Shown in pieces: positions 20,015 to 28,815 of a stretch of 64,000 nt of DNA. Below the pieces are notes generated by a model. It had not been told where the DNA came from. It saw only the letters and a program-made list of their open reading frames with translations, and ran no database searches. The first letter of the stretch is position 1. Every line of letters starts with the position of its first letter. The DNA is taken from NCBI RefSeq assembly GCF_019744875.1, contig NZ_JAIETU010000006.1:434001-498000 (forward strand), given 5' to 3'. This DNA is from Hyphomicrobium sp. GTDB lineage: Bacteria; Pseudomonadota; Alphaproteobacteria; Rhizobiales; Hyphomicrobiaceae. The position numbers and the translations under genes are program-made.

Positions 20015-20620
20015 ATGAGCAAGGGGATTTGTGCTGCGTTGGTGTGCCTGGGGCTCGGAGCCGCCATCACTTCGCCAGCTCAGGCGGCCGTCGACAACGG
20101 GCCGATCAGCTCGCTTTACGAACGGGATGGGCGGAAGTCCGCTCACAAGGCCACGGCCAGCAAGCGGCCGGTTGCGCGCCGCGCGGCCCAGAACAAGACT
20201 TACCGGAGCAAGAAGGTTGCCAACCGCGGCTCGTCCGCAGGACGTGGTCGCGCCGGCCGGCTGGCTGCGCGCGCCGTGACCCATCGCGGCGGCGGTGGCG
20301 GAGCAAGCGCTTCGCGTAGCTGCCTGCAGGCTTCGGCCGCGGCACTGCTCGCCCGCGTCGAGGCGCAGTTCGGTCCGGTGAATGTGATCTCCACGTGCCG
20401 CCCTGGCGCGCGCATCGCCGGCAGCGGCAAGCCGTCCAAGCATGGCTTCGGTCTTGCTGTCGATTTCGAGGCCGGGTCGCGCAAGGGCGCGATCGTCAAC
20501 TGGCTGCGCGCCAACCATCACGCCGGTGGCACCATGACGTACGCCGGCATGAGCCACATCCATATCGACATCGGGCCGCACTTCGTGTCGCTCGGTGCGG
20601 GCGGCCGGCGCAGGGGCTGA
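20015..20620 (+). CDS. Exported M15-like (D-Ala-D-Ala carboxypeptidase type) zinc peptidase
   Basis: Probable periplasmic peptidoglycan peptidase. The start follows AAAGGAG closely. A signal peptide (cleavage near SPAQA-AV, residues 1-24) leads into about 75 basic low-complexity residues, then a compact M15-type catalytic domain (about 100-200). Likely zinc ligands are His143 and Asp150 in KHGFGLAVDF and His181/His183 in SHIHIDIG, the arrangement of the YcbK/M15A-like group; ISTCRPG is also typical. The basic linker could hold the enzyme to anionic cell-wall material (inference). It is a single-gene unit between two strong terminators. Confidence 0.78.
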   Translation: MSKGICAALVCLGLGAAITSPAQAAVDNGPISSLYERDGRKSAHKATASKRPVARRAAQNKTYRSKKVANRGSSAGRGRAGRLAARAVTHRGGGGGASASRSCLQASAAALLARVEAQFGPVNVISTCRPGARIAGSGKPSKHGFGLAVDFEAGSRKGAIVNWLRANHHAGGTMTYAGMSHIHIDIGPHFVSLGAGGRRRG

Positions 20621-20639
20621 TCGGTACAAGAGCCGAGAA

Positions 20640-20669
20640 AAAGGGAGCGCGGGTCGCTCCCTTTTTTTT
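20640..20669 (+). terminator. Intrinsic terminator after the M15-like peptidase gene
   Basis: A perfect 10-bp stem, AAAGGGAGCG (20640-20649) with CGCTCCCTTT (20655-20664), five-base loop, followed by further T residues to 20669. It is 20 bases after the stop codon. Confidence 0.93.
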
Positions 20670-20926
20670 GACCCAGGCCGCCCCCGTGCGGTGCCGCGGC
20701 GCCTTCCTTTAGCCGCATTGAAATCACCCATTAAAAGGCGAATGCGTCGGTGTGCGTCGCGCGTGGCGCTGGGGGTCGGGATGCGCGTTTGGCCAGCCTC
20801 GCTCAGTGTCTTCGCGGTCTTGCCTTGATCCACGCCCTATGCCCATTTACCCGGCGTGGAACGGTGCCCGGCGCTCGACGCGGCGCAGGCCGCCCAAGCG
20901 ATCCAACAATCGTGAGCAGTTCGGAC
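20670..20926. other. Intergenic leader before the M48 protease gene
   Basis: About 260 bases after the terminator. The M48 frame stays open upstream to 20750, but that extension is Arg/Ala-rich and would bury the signal peptide, so it is read as non-coding leader. No clear promoter motif seen. Confidence 0.4.
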
Positions 20927-22312
20927 ATGAGAAACGGTTTGCGCGCGATCCTCGGCACAGTGCTCGTGGCGGTGCTTCTTGCGGGATTGCTGCCTGTCAC
21001 GCCCGCGCGGGCGCAGGGCTTGCCGCTGATCCGCGACACCGAAATCGAGCTTCTGCTGAACGATTACTCGCAGAGCATTTTCCGCGCGGCCGGGCTTGGC
21101 ACGGGGCGCGTGACGGTCCGCATCGTCAACAACGAGGCCTTCAACGCATTCGTCATCGACGGGCGCAACGTGTTCATGCACACCGGCACGCTGATGCAGG
21201 CCAATACGCCGAACGAGGTGATCGGCGTGCTGGCGCACGAGGCGGGCCATATCGCGGGCGGCCACATGGCGGCGCTCCGGTCGCGCATCGCCAAGGATCA
21301 GACGCGCGCGCTGCTCGTGCAGCTGCTCGGTATCGGCGCCATGATCGGCGGTGCGGTTTCCGGCGGCGACAGCGGGCGTGAAATCGGCAGCGCCGGCCAG
21401 GGCGTCATGATGGGCGGCAACGAACTCATCCTGCGTGGCCTCACCGCTGAAAGGCGGTCCCAGGAATCGGCCGCCGACCAGGCCGGCTTGCAGTATCTCA
21501 GCGCCACGCATCAGTCGGGCCGGGGGATGCTCGCCACGTTCGAGCGGTTCGCGGGGCAGGAACTGTTTTCGGATGCGCACAAGGACGCCTTCGCCCGCAC
21601 CCATCCCGTGGCGACGGACCGCCTGGCGCGGCTGCGCCAGATCGTCGAAACGAGCCCCTACTACAAAAACACCGACCCGCCCGAGCTGCAGTTCCGCCAC
21701 GACATGATCCGGGCGAAGCTGTCCGGCTACATCGAGCCGCCGTCGGTCGTGTTCAACCGGTATCAAGCCTCGGACACGAGCATCCCGGCGCGCTATGCGC
21801 GGGCGATCGCGTCGTTCCGGCAGGGCGGGGGAGGACTCGAGACGGCGCTGGCGGGCATCGACTCGCTGATCCGCGATCGTCCGAACAATCCCTATTTCTG
21901 GGAAGTGAAGGGCGACTTCCTGCAGAAAGCGGGCCGCGCCCGGGAGGCCGTCGGTCCGCTGCGCAAGGCTTTGCAGCTTCACAACGGCGATGCGCCGCTC
22001 GTGGGGGTGCAGCTTGCGCAGTCGCTGCTGCAAACCAAGGATCCGAAGGTGGCGGACGAGGCCATCGGGCTGTTGCGCAAGGCCGTGCAGAAGGAACCGG
22101 ACAACGCCACCGCCTACAACACGCTGGGGCAGGCCTATTACGACAAGGGGCTCATGCCGCAAGCCGAGCTGTCACGCGCGCAGGGTCTCTTCTATGCCGG
22201 ATCCTTGAAAATGGCGCAGGAATTTGCGAAGCGCGCTCAGGCGGGCCTGAAGGCCGGATCACCGGACTGGGTCAAGGCGGACGACATCATCAACTACAAG
22301 CCCCAGACCTGA
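20927..22312 (+). CDS. Periplasmic M48 metalloprotease with C-terminal TPR repeats (BepA-like)
   Basis: Zinc protease of the BepA/YfgC type, which in E. coli watches over outer-membrane protein assembly. From the ATG at 20927 there is a clean signal peptide (hydrophobic 8-25, cleavage near ARAQG). The HExxH motif is HEAGH at 104-108 (VLAHEAGHIAGGH) and the third ligand is probably the Glu in QESAADQAGL. The C-terminal third contains TPR-like helices (GRAREAVGPLRKALQ, AYNTLGQAYYDKG). A GTG five codons upstream (20912) is an alternative start. Length, about 461 residues, fits the family. The dsbA-like gene follows by 56 bases, so both may serve envelope protein quality control. Confidence 0.88.
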   Translation: MRNGLRAILGTVLVAVLLAGLLPVTPARAQGLPLIRDTEIELLLNDYSQSIFRAAGLGTGRVTVRIVNNEAFNAFVIDGRNVFMHTGTLMQANTPNEVIGVLAHEAGHIAGGHMAALRSRIAKDQTRALLVQLLGIGAMIGGAVSGGDSGREIGSAGQGVMMGGNELILRGLTAERRSQESAADQAGLQYLSATHQSGRGMLATFERFAGQELFSDAHKDAFARTHPVATDRLARLRQIVETSPYYKNTDPPELQFRHDMIRAKLSGYIEPPSVVFNRYQASDTSIPARYARAIASFRQGGGGLETALAGIDSLIRDRPNNPYFWEVKGDFLQKAGRAREAVGPLRKALQLHNGDAPLVGVQLAQSLLQTKDPKVADEAIGLLRKAVQKEPDNATAYNTLGQAYYDKGLMPQAELSRAQGLFYAGSLKMAQEFAKRAQAGLKAGSPDWVKADDIINYKPQT

Positions 22313-22368
22313 CGGGGTCTTGATCGACATCTTCGAGGTCCGGCGATGCGCCGGCTTCGTTCGCGCTC

Positions 22369-23232
22369 ATGGAGTTTCAATTGACACAGCTCGACGACGA
22401 CAAAAATCCCCGCCCCCCCGCCATCAGCATTGCCGCGGTGGTCGCGGCACCCCTGCTCATTCTCGCCGGGCTCTGGTTCGTGCTGACCGGCGACGGCGGC
22501 CACGCCGAGCCCGGGCCTTCCGCGCAAGCCGTCACGTCCGACAAGACGTTCTCGAACGATCAGCGCATCGCCATCGAGAGCATCGTGAAGGAGTACCTGC
22601 TCAAGAACCCGGAAATCCTGCTCGAGGTGCAGTCCGCGCTCGAGACCAAGGTGGCCGAGCAGGACGCGGCCAAGACGAAAGCGCTCGTAGCCGAGCACGC
22701 CAAGGACATCTATCGCGCGCCCAACTCGCCGGTGGCCGGCAACCCTGACGGCGATATCACCATCGTCGAGTTCTTCGACTACAACTGCGGCTATTGCCGC
22801 CGTGGGTTCAGCGAAATCCAGAAGCTCGTTGAATCCGACAAGACCGTTCGCGTCGTGTTTGCCGAGTTCCCGATCCTGGGCGACGACTCGGTGCACGCCT
22901 CGCGCGTCGCCCTGGCCGCCCGCAAGCAGGGCAAGTACTGGGAAGTCCACAGCGGCATTCTCTCGAGCGGCGGCAAGGTGAACGAGGCGACCGCGCTCAA
23001 GGTCGCGGAAAAGGCCGGCCTCGACATGGCCAAGCTCAAGGCCGACATGGCCTCGCCCGACATCCAGGCCGAGCTCGACCGCGTCAAGGATCTGGCTCAG
23101 AAGCTCTCGATCAACGGCACCCCGCACTTCCTGGTCGGCGACCGGGCCGTCCAGGGCGCGCCGGAAGACCTGTTCAACGTGCTGGAAGGCCACGTCGCCG
23201 AGATGCGCAAGGCGGGCTGCAAGTACTGCTAA
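22369..23232 (+). CDS. Membrane-anchored DsbA-family thiol oxidoreductase
   Basis: Thioredoxin-fold protein of the DsbA/Com1 group acting on disulfides in the periplasm. An N-terminal membrane segment (about 20-40) is followed by a helical spacer and the thioredoxin domain from about residue 115. The active site is CGYC (Cys140, Cys143) in YNCGYCRRG, and the cis-proline loop is NGTPHFLVG. The protein ends exactly in a second CxxC (CKYC, Cys284 and Cys287), which is unusual. The ATG at 22369 has no clear ribosome site, whereas a TTG four codons later (22381) has GGAG six bases before it; either start keeps the anchor. Confidence 0.88.
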   Translation: MEFQLTQLDDDKNPRPPAISIAAVVAAPLLILAGLWFVLTGDGGHAEPGPSAQAVTSDKTFSNDQRIAIESIVKEYLLKNPEILLEVQSALETKVAEQDAAKTKALVAEHAKDIYRAPNSPVAGNPDGDITIVEFFDYNCGYCRRGFSEIQKLVESDKTVRVVFAEFPILGDDSVHASRVALAARKQGKYWEVHSGILSSGGKVNEATALKVAEKAGLDMAKLKADMASPDIQAELDRVKDLAQKLSINGTPHFLVGDRAVQGAPEDLFNVLEGHVAEMRKAGCKYC

Positions 23233-23297
23233 GGCGCACATAAGGCGCTCTGGCCCGGGCCGGAATGGCCTGGGCTGGCTCCGTGGCCTGAGGAGGC

Positions 23298-23319
23298 GGC
23301 CCGCCGTGGCTGGCGGGCC
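23298..23319 (+). terminator. GC-rich stem-loop after the dsbA-like gene, possible terminator
   Basis: GGCCCGCC (23298-23305) pairs perfectly with GGCGGGCC (23312-23319) over a six-base loop, 66 bases after the stop. No T-run follows, so if it ends transcription it does so weakly or with Rho. Confidence 0.4.
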
Positions 23320-23488
23320 TCCGGGAAACGTTTGGCTTGGCGTCCCTTCGCGGGTGCGGTAAAGCTGCCAGGGACCTCGTTAGGCTACCCCGGCGCCGGG
23401 AGAGCTGGCGCTGGCGGATCTGTCATTCGCCAGATCCGTCATTCGCAAGACGAGGTCGCTCCCAACATCGTCAGCCTTACTCGTGTCC

Positions 23489-23932
23489 ATGGCCAAACCG
23501 GTATTCATTCTCAACGGTCCGAACCTCAACATGCTCGGCACGCGCGAGCCTGAGATCTATGGCCGCGACACGCTGGATGACGTTCGCGCCCGTGCGCAGG
23601 GGCGCGCAAGCCAGCTCGGGCTTTCAATCGATTTCCGGCAGACGAACCACGAGGGCGAGCTGATCGGGTGGATCCAGGAGGCGCGCGGCGCGGCCTCGGG
23701 GATCATCCTGAACGCCGGGTCCCTCACGCACACCTCCATCGGCGTGCTCGACGCGCTCTCCGCGGCCGAGCTGCCCGTGATCGAGGTTCATCTTTCGAAT
23801 ATTTTCCGCCGCGAGAGCTTCCGCCATCATTCCTACGTTTCCGCAGCCGCCAAAGGTGTCATTTGCGGTTTCGGCGTTCAGGGTTATGAACTTGCCCTGG
23901 ATGCAATGGCCAAGCTGGCGCCAGTATCGTGA
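23489..23932 (+). CDS. aroQ: Type II 3-dehydroquinate dehydratase
   Basis: Third step of the shikimate pathway: 3-dehydroquinate to 3-dehydroshikimate. The small flavodoxin-like fold shows the type II signature: [15 protein letters not shown] at the start, Tyr24 in EPEIYG on the active-site lid, the NAGSLTHTS loop and VHLSNIF with the catalytic His. Length, 147 residues, is standard. The ATG at 23489 gives the usual N-terminus; a GTG two codons earlier is possible. Its stop overlaps the GTG start of accB by four bases, so translation of the two is coupled. Confidence 0.94.
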   Translation: MAKPVFILNGPNLNMLGTREPEIYGRDTLDDVRARAQGRASQLGLSIDFRQTNHEGELIGWIQEARGAASGIILNAGSLTHTSIGVLDALSAAELPVIEVHLSNIFRRESFRHHSYVSAAAKGVICGFGVQGYELALDAMAKLAPVS

Positions 23933-24465
23933 AACAGAAATCGCAAGACAACGACAAGAAACCGAAAGGGAAAGGGCTCGAGCGCATGACGGCCAAGCAC
24001 GAAGCCGACAAACCGAGTGGCGAGCAGCAGCTCATTCGCGAGCTGGCGCAGCTTCTGAATGACACCGGGCTGTCCGAGATCGAAATCGAAAAGAGCGGAC
24101 TCAAGGTCCGGGTGGCCCGCACGGTCACCATCGCGGCCGCCGTGCCGCCGGCTCCGACCCCGTTCGCGCCGTCCAGCAGCCCGGCGCCAGTGCCGAGCAG
24201 CCCGGCCGCGTCTGCCGATCCCGGCAAGCATCCGGGCGCCGTCAAGTCGCCGATGGTCGGAACGGCCTACCGGTCGCCGGATCCCAAGGCACCGCCCTTC
24301 GTTGAAGTTGGCACGCGCGTGCAGCAGGGTGATACGCTGCTGATCATCGAAGCCATGAAGACCATGAACCAGATCCCGGCGCCGCGTTCCGGCACGGTGA
24401 CGGCCGTCATGGTTGAAAACGGACAGCCGGTGGAATTCGGCGAGCCGCTCGTGATCATCGAATAA
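23929..24465 (+). CDS. accB: Biotin carboxyl carrier protein of acetyl-CoA carboxylase
   Basis: Carries biotin between biotin carboxylase and the carboxyltransferase in malonyl-CoA synthesis. Lys144 in EAMKTMN is the biotinylation site; the biotinyl domain (about 103-178) follows a Pro/Ala/Ser-rich linker of the usual type. The GTG start overlaps the aroQ stop in GTGA; a later ATG at 23986 (MTAKHEADK) would shorten a charged N-tail and is also plausible. It stands just before accC, as in most bacteria. Confidence 0.94.
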   Translation: MKQKSQDNDKKPKGKGLERMTAKHEADKPSGEQQLIRELAQLLNDTGLSEIEIEKSGLKVRVARTVTIAAAVPPAPTPFAPSSSPAPVPSSPAASADPGKHPGAVKSPMVGTAYRSPDPKAPPFVEVGTRVQQGDTLLIIEAMKTMNQIPAPRSGTVTAVMVENGQPVEFGEPLVIIE

Positions 24466-24481
24466 GGGAGAAGAGGCGGCA

Positions 24482-24546
24482 GGCAACCGGCAGCAGGCAG
24501 CAGAGTTGATCCCAATATCGCTGCCTCTTGCGCGTTGCCGGTTGCC
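24482..24546 (+). promoter_or_regulatory. Large two-stage inverted repeat just before the accC ribosome site
   Basis: GGCAACCGGC (24482-24491) pairs perfectly with GCCGGTTGCC (24537-24546), and inside it AGGCAGC (24495-24501) pairs with GCTGCCT (24520-24526). The mRNA between accB and accC can thus fold into a long hairpin ending 12 bases before the accC ATG. It may tune the accB/accC ratio, stop decay, or be a decayed repeat element. Confidence 0.6.
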
Positions 24547-24557
24547 CGGGAAAAAGA

Positions 24558-25904
24558 ATGTTCGACAAGGTTCTGATCGCTAACCGAGGCGAGATTGCGC
24601 TTCGCATCCAGCGGGCGTGCAAGGAACTCGGCATCGCCACCGTTGCGGTTCATTCCACCGCCGACGCCGACGCGATGCACGTAAGGCTCGCAGACGAGAG
24701 CGTCTGCATCGGCTCTCCGCCCGCGAGCGACAGCTATCTCAACATTCCGAGGCTGCTGGCGGCGTGCGAGATCACGGGCGCGGACGCCGTGCACCCCGGC
24801 TACGGGTTCCTCTCCGAAAACGCGCGCTTCGCGGAAATCCTCGAAGAGCATTCGATCACCTTCATCGGCCCGACCTCCGAGCATATCCGGATCATGGGCG
24901 ACAAGATCACGGCCAAGGAAACGGCGCGCAGCCTCGGCATTCCCTGCGTTCCGGGATCCGACGGCGAGGTGGCGACGGAAGCCGAGGCGATGAAAATCGC
25001 CAAGGAGATGGGTTTTCCGGTTCTCATCAAGGCGACCGCCGGCGGCGGCGGGCGCGGCATGAAGGTTGCGCACTCGGCGGCCGATCTCGGGCTCGCTTTC
25101 TCGACGGCGCGTGCAGAAGCCAAGGCCGCCTTCGGCAACGATTCCGTCTATATCGAGAAGTATCTCACCAAGCCCCGCCATATCGAGATCCAGGTGTTCG
25201 GCGACGGCCGCGGCAACGCGGTGCATCTCGGTGAGCGCGACTGCTCGCTGCAGCGCCGCCACCAGAAGATCCTCGAAGAAAGCCCCTCGCCCGCGCTCAA
25301 CGCGGCCTCGCGCAAGAAGATCGGCGAGGTCGTCGCGAACGCGATGAAGAAGATCAAGTACCGCGGCGCGGGAACGGTCGAGTTCCTGTTCGAGGACGGC
25401 GAATTCTACTTCATCGAAATGAACACGCGCCTGCAGGTCGAGCATCCGGTGACGGAAGCGGTGACGGGCATCGACCTCGTGCTGGAGCAGATCCGCATCG
25501 CGTCGGGCGCGAACCTGAGCTTCAAGCAGGAGGACGTCACGTTCTCCGGCCACGCCATCGAATGCCGCATCAACGCGGAAAATCCGCGGACCTTCCGGCC
25601 GTCGCCCGGGCAGATCACCTACTGGCATCCGCCGGGTGGTCTCGGCGTGCGCGTCGACAGCGGCGTGTACCAGGGCTACCGCATCCCGCCGTTCTACGAC
25701 AGCTTGATCGGTAAGCTGATCGTTCACGGCAAGAACCGCAACGAGTGCCTGATGCGCCTGCGGCGGGCTCTGTCCGAGTTCGTGATCGACGGCATCGAGA
25801 CGACGATCCCGCTCTTCAACGAGCTGGTTCGGCAACCCGACATCGCAAACGGCCTGTACGACATCCACTGGCTGGAAAAGTACCTCGGCAAGACCAACGT
25901 CTAA
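24558..25904 (+). CDS. accC: Biotin carboxylase subunit of acetyl-CoA carboxylase
   Basis: ATP-dependent carboxylation of biotin on AccB. The start chosen ([17 protein letters not shown]) gives the family N-terminus and is preceded by the purine run GGGAAAAAGA. The ATP-grasp domain shows GGGGRGMK and [14 protein letters not shown]; the biotin carboxylase C-terminal domain ends near LEKYLGK. 448 residues is the exact family size. It is downstream of accB with a structured 92-base gap. Confidence 0.97.
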   Translation: MFDKVLIANRGEIALRIQRACKELGIATVAVHSTADADAMHVRLADESVCIGSPPASDSYLNIPRLLAACEITGADAVHPGYGFLSENARFAEILEEHSITFIGPTSEHIRIMGDKITAKETARSLGIPCVPGSDGEVATEAEAMKIAKEMGFPVLIKATAGGGGRGMKVAHSAADLGLAFSTARAEAKAAFGNDSVYIEKYLTKPRHIEIQVFGDGRGNAVHLGERDCSLQRRHQKILEESPSPALNAASRKKIGEVVANAMKKIKYRGAGTVEFLFEDGEFYFIEMNTRLQVEHPVTEAVTGIDLVLEQIRIASGANLSFKQEDVTFSGHAIECRINAENPRTFRPSPGQITYWHPPGGLGVRVDSGVYQGYRIPPFYDSLIGKLIVHGKNRNECLMRLRRALSEFVIDGIETTIPLFNELVRQPDIANGLYDIHWLEKYLGKTNV

Positions 25905-26081
25905 GCCGGCGGGCGCAGGTCTGTCCGCTGCTTGGGATTGAATTCGGCGGGAGCTGTGCCAACCTATTCTCCGCCTCTCGTGTGGAGATGGTCGATGCTC
26001 TCGCATGTCGCGAGGGTTGCGGGGCGTGCGACTGGCTGAAAGCCGTTATGCGCCTTGCAGGCAGGGTGGGAGCTTCCGGTG

Positions 26082-26756
26082 ATGGCGTCGCGCGACGACA
26101 TCATGATCGAAATAACGCCGCAGGTCCTTCTCAAGGCCTACAGTTGCGGCATCTTTCCCATGGCGGAAAGCGCAGATGATCCGGCGCTCTACTGGATCGA
26201 GCCGCAGCATCGCGGAATTCTGCCGCTGAAAACCGTGCATGTCCCCCGCCGCCTGGCGCGGACGGTGCGCAACGACACCTATCGCGTCTCCATCGATACC
26301 GACTACGACGGCGTGATCGAGGGATGCGCGGCGGAGCGGGCCGGGCGGCGCTCGACGTGGATCAATTCGCGCATCCGGCTGCTGTATCAGGAGCTGTTCC
26401 GGCTCGGCCATTGCCACACCGTCGAGGTGTGGGACGGGGAGCGGCTGGTCGGCGGGCTTTATGGCGTGGCTCTGGGCGGCGCCTTCTTCGGCGAGAGCAT
26501 GTTCTCGTATGCGCGCGACGCCTCCAAGGTGGCGCTGGTGCACTTGGTCGGGCGGTTGATGGCCGGTGGGTTCACGCTGCTCGATACGCAGTTTGTCACC
26601 GATCATCTGCGCCAGTTCGGCACGATCGAGGTCGATCGCGACGAGTTCCACCGCCAGCTCGACGTGGCCCTTAAGCATACGGCCGACTTCCTGGCGCTGC
26701 CCCGCGAGATGCCTGGGGCGGCCGTTCTCGACATCGTCGAGAGGGCCAGCGGCTAA
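26082..26756 (+). CDS. aat: Leucyl/phenylalanyl-tRNA--protein transferase
   Basis: Adds Leu or Phe from aminoacyl-tRNA to proteins with N-terminal Arg or Lys, marking them for ClpS/ClpAP (bacterial N-end rule). Family hallmarks are [14 protein letters not shown], the [12 protein letters not shown] strand, [19 protein letters not shown] and [15 protein letters not shown]. The ATG at 26082 follows GGGAG by nine bases; an earlier in-frame start at 26055 is less likely. Length, 224 residues, is normal. Its position after accC is common in Hyphomicrobiales. The TAA stop lies within a dispersed repeat copy. Confidence 0.94.
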   Translation: MASRDDIMIEITPQVLLKAYSCGIFPMAESADDPALYWIEPQHRGILPLKTVHVPRRLARTVRNDTYRVSIDTDYDGVIEGCAAERAGRRSTWINSRIRLLYQELFRLGHCHTVEVWDGERLVGGLYGVALGGAFFGESMFSYARDASKVALVHLVGRLMAGGFTLLDTQFVTDHLRQFGTIEVDRDEFHRQLDVALKHTADFLALPREMPGAAVLDIVERASG

Positions 26757-26879
26757 AGCTCTTCCGATTTTTGTTGAATCGGGGACGGATTCTAGCCCTT
26801 TCTTTCGCCGTGCCTTCTGGCCGGACAGGCTGGCGCCGAATGGCAGGGCGGGCCGGTTTCTGCTTTCCAACCCACTCAG
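26753..26879. repeat. Degenerate copy of a dispersed intergenic repeat
   Basis: It starts CTAAAGCTCTTCCGATTTTT, continues TTGAATCGGGG and a TCTAGCCCTTT segment, and resembles the fuller copy at 28685-28815 through to GGCCGGTTTCTGCTTTCC and CCCACTC. Its first bases include the stop codon of aat. The second half is poorly preserved. Confidence 0.55.
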
Positions 26880-26921
26880 GCGCGCCGGGGCGCGTTCTTC
26901 TACCAATCGCGGGACACGCGC

Positions 26922-27872
26922 ATGAGTTCAAATGCGGAAAAGACGGCCGGGACAAAGGCCGCGACAGGGGCGCGCTCCTTGGCGCGTGCGAGGGGCCTTG
27001 AGCTGATCCGCACGCCGGGTCCAACGGACTATGAGCTGCTCGACAGCGGCGAGGGGCGCAAGCTCGAACGCTTCGGCCCCGTGGTCGTGGATCGACCGGA
27101 GCCACAGGCGCTGTGGGCGCGCCGTCTCGGCTCGGCTGACTGGGGGGCGGCGCATGCCGTTTTCTCCGCCTCCGGCGAAGACGACGAAAAGGGCAAGTGG
27201 CGGCAGGACAAACGCGTGCCGGAAAGCTGGCCCGTGCGCGTGGGAGACGTGACGGTGAGTTGCCGGCTGCAGGGCCTTTGGCATCTGGGCCTCTTTCCCG
27301 AGCAGCTTCCGCATTGGACGTGGGCGCTCGAGGAGATTCGCGCCATCACGGGCGAGAAACCCCGCGTGCTCAATCTGTTTGCCTACACGGGGGCGGCGTC
27401 GCTGCTGGCGGCGCAGGCCGGAGCCGAGGTCACGCACGTGGATGCCTCCAAGAAGGCCGTGCAGTGGGCGAAGGACAATCAGGCGGCCTCCGGGCTCGGA
27501 GCGGCGCCCATTCGCTGGATCGTGGACGATGCAGCGAAGTTCGTGGCGCGCGAGGTGAGGCGCGGAAAAACCTATCATGCGATCCTGATCGATCCGCCGA
27601 AGTTCGGGCGCGGGCCCGACGGCGAGGTGTGGGATCTGTTCGAGGGACTGCCATCGCTACTGCGCAACGCGGCGCAACTGCTGGCCCCCGACAGGGCGGC
27701 GATGGTGCTGACAGTCTACGCGATCCGCGCATCGGCGCTGGCGTTCGAGCAACTCATGGCGGATGTGTTCGCTGCCCGCGGGGGCACGCTTTCGGCGGGC
27801 GAGCTGGCGCTCGAAGCGCGCGCCGGCGGAGTCTCGGTGCCGACCTCCCTGTTCGTGCGGTGGACGTCATGA
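26922..27872 (+). CDS. Class I SAM-dependent methyltransferase, RlmI/RlmK-like
   Basis: Probable 23S rRNA cytosine or guanine methyltransferase. The C-terminal Rossmann domain has motif I NLFAYTGAASL, an acidic ribose-binding turn (THVDASKKAVQWAKDN) and motif IV IDPPKFGRG, the combination seen in the RlmI/RlmK group. The N-terminal part (about 25-130) has an RlmI-like strand pattern (LLDSGEGRKLERFG) but no PUA domain is obvious. 316 residues is shorter than E. coli RlmI. Its TGA overlaps the ATG of the next gene. Substrate cannot be told from sequence alone. Confidence 0.82.
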   Translation: MSSNAEKTAGTKAATGARSLARARGLELIRTPGPTDYELLDSGEGRKLERFGPVVVDRPEPQALWARRLGSADWGAAHAVFSASGEDDEKGKWRQDKRVPESWPVRVGDVTVSCRLQGLWHLGLFPEQLPHWTWALEEIRAITGEKPRVLNLFAYTGAASLLAAQAGAEVTHVDASKKAVQWAKDNQAASGLGAAPIRWIVDDAAKFVAREVRRGKTYHAILIDPPKFGRGPDGEVWDLFEGLPSLLRNAAQLLAPDRAAMVLTVYAIRASALAFEQLMADVFAARGGTLSAGELALEARAGGVSVPTSLFVRWTS

Positions 27873-28681
27873 GCAGCCCGTCACCGCGCGTCATCACGAG
27901 CCTGACGAACGACAGGGTCAAGGCCATCCGGGCGCTGGAAATGCGCAAGGAGCGGAAGGAGACGGGGCTTTTCGTGGCGGAAGGCGCGTCGATCCTCGTC
28001 ACGGCGCGCGAAGCCGGCTTTGCGCCGACAAGCCTTGTTTATCAGGCGGACGGGATCAACAGTCCGACGCCGCGATCTCTCGTGGGCTGGGCGCTGGAAG
28101 CGGGCGCGGATGTGCTCGAAGTGTCAGAGGGCGTGCTCTCCAAGCTCTCCGCGAAAGACAATCCGCAGACGATGCTGGGCGTGTTCAAGCAGCGCTGGGG
28201 CAGCCTGCCGAAAGATGCCGGCAAGGACGACTGCTGGCTGGCGCTCGAAGAGGTGCGCGATCCGGGCAACCTCGGCACGATCATCCGCACCGTGGACGCG
28301 GTCGGCGCGAAGGGCATCATCCTGATCGGCAATTCGTGCGATCCCTACTCGCGTGAAGCTGTGCGGGCGACGATGGGCTCGGTGTTCGCGGTGCCTCTTG
28401 TTCGGACAACGCGCGAGGAATTCCTGGCGTGGCGCGCTAGCTGGCGCGGCGACGTGGTGGGCACGCATCTCGACGGGCGCGAGGATTTCCGCCGTGCGGC
28501 CTATCAGGGGCCGGTGCTGCTGGTGATGGGCAGTGAAGGGCCGGGCCTCTCGGAGAGCCTGACGCGGTCATGCTCGCGGCTCGTGAAGATCCCCATGGCG
28601 GGAAAGCTCGACAGTCTCAACCTGGCGGTGGCCACGGCGCTGACGCTGTATCAGATCCGCGGCGGCGCTCTGAAGATGTGA
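27869..28681 (+). CDS. SpoU/TrmH-family RNA 2'-O-methyltransferase
   Basis: Trefoil-knot methyltransferase that methylates a ribose in tRNA or rRNA. The three SPOUT motifs are present: EEVRDPGNLGTIIRT, VMGSEGPGLS and IPMAGKLDSLNLAVATAL. The N-terminal 95 residues form the usual substrate-binding domain. The start is the ATG in ATGA overlapping the previous stop; a longer open frame back to 27197 only runs through the preceding gene in another frame. Two RNA methyltransferases in direct overlap suggests a shared rRNA/tRNA target or timing (inference). 270 residues is typical. Confidence 0.9.
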   Translation: MSSPSPRVITSLTNDRVKAIRALEMRKERKETGLFVAEGASILVTAREAGFAPTSLVYQADGINSPTPRSLVGWALEAGADVLEVSEGVLSKLSAKDNPQTMLGVFKQRWGSLPKDAGKDDCWLALEEVRDPGNLGTIIRTVDAVGAKGIILIGNSCDPYSREAVRATMGSVFAVPLVRTTREEFLAWRASWRGDVVGTHLDGREDFRRAAYQGPVLLVMGSEGPGLSESLTRSCSRLVKIPMAGKLDSLNLAVATALTLYQIRGGALKM

Positions 28682-28684
28682 CGA

Positions 28685-28815
28685 CTAGAGCCTTCCGGTT
28701 TTTAATTGAATCGCGGAAAGGCTCTAGCTCTTTGTCTTGTCGTGCTTCTTATCGGGCATGGTAGCGTGCACGGCTCCGCCGTGACCTGGTCCCCACTTTT
28801 CCGGATGCACTCTAG
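28685..28815. repeat. Dispersed intergenic repeat (Hyphomicrobiales type), fuller copy
   Basis: It begins CTAGAGCC and ends CTCTAG. The left part is a hairpin: CTAGAGCCTTCCG (28685-28697) against CGGAAAGGCTCTAG (28714-28727) with one extra base. The right part carries GGTCCCCACTTTTCCGGATG, which I know as the core of a short dispersed repeat in many Hyphomicrobiales genomes (recollection, not a search). It fills the gap between the convergent methyltransferase and SDR genes; its last bases encode the SDR stop codon. Confidence 0.72.

Noticed and set aside
27197-27868. An upstream extension making a 494-residue fusion of the SpoU methyltransferase
   Set aside because: The extension only reads the preceding methyltransferase gene in another frame; the true start is the ATG in ATGA at 27869.
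28727-28815. Intergenic repeat considered as an insertion sequence
   Set aside because: Only about 130 bases long, with no transposase frame and no clear target duplication; better described as a REP-like element.
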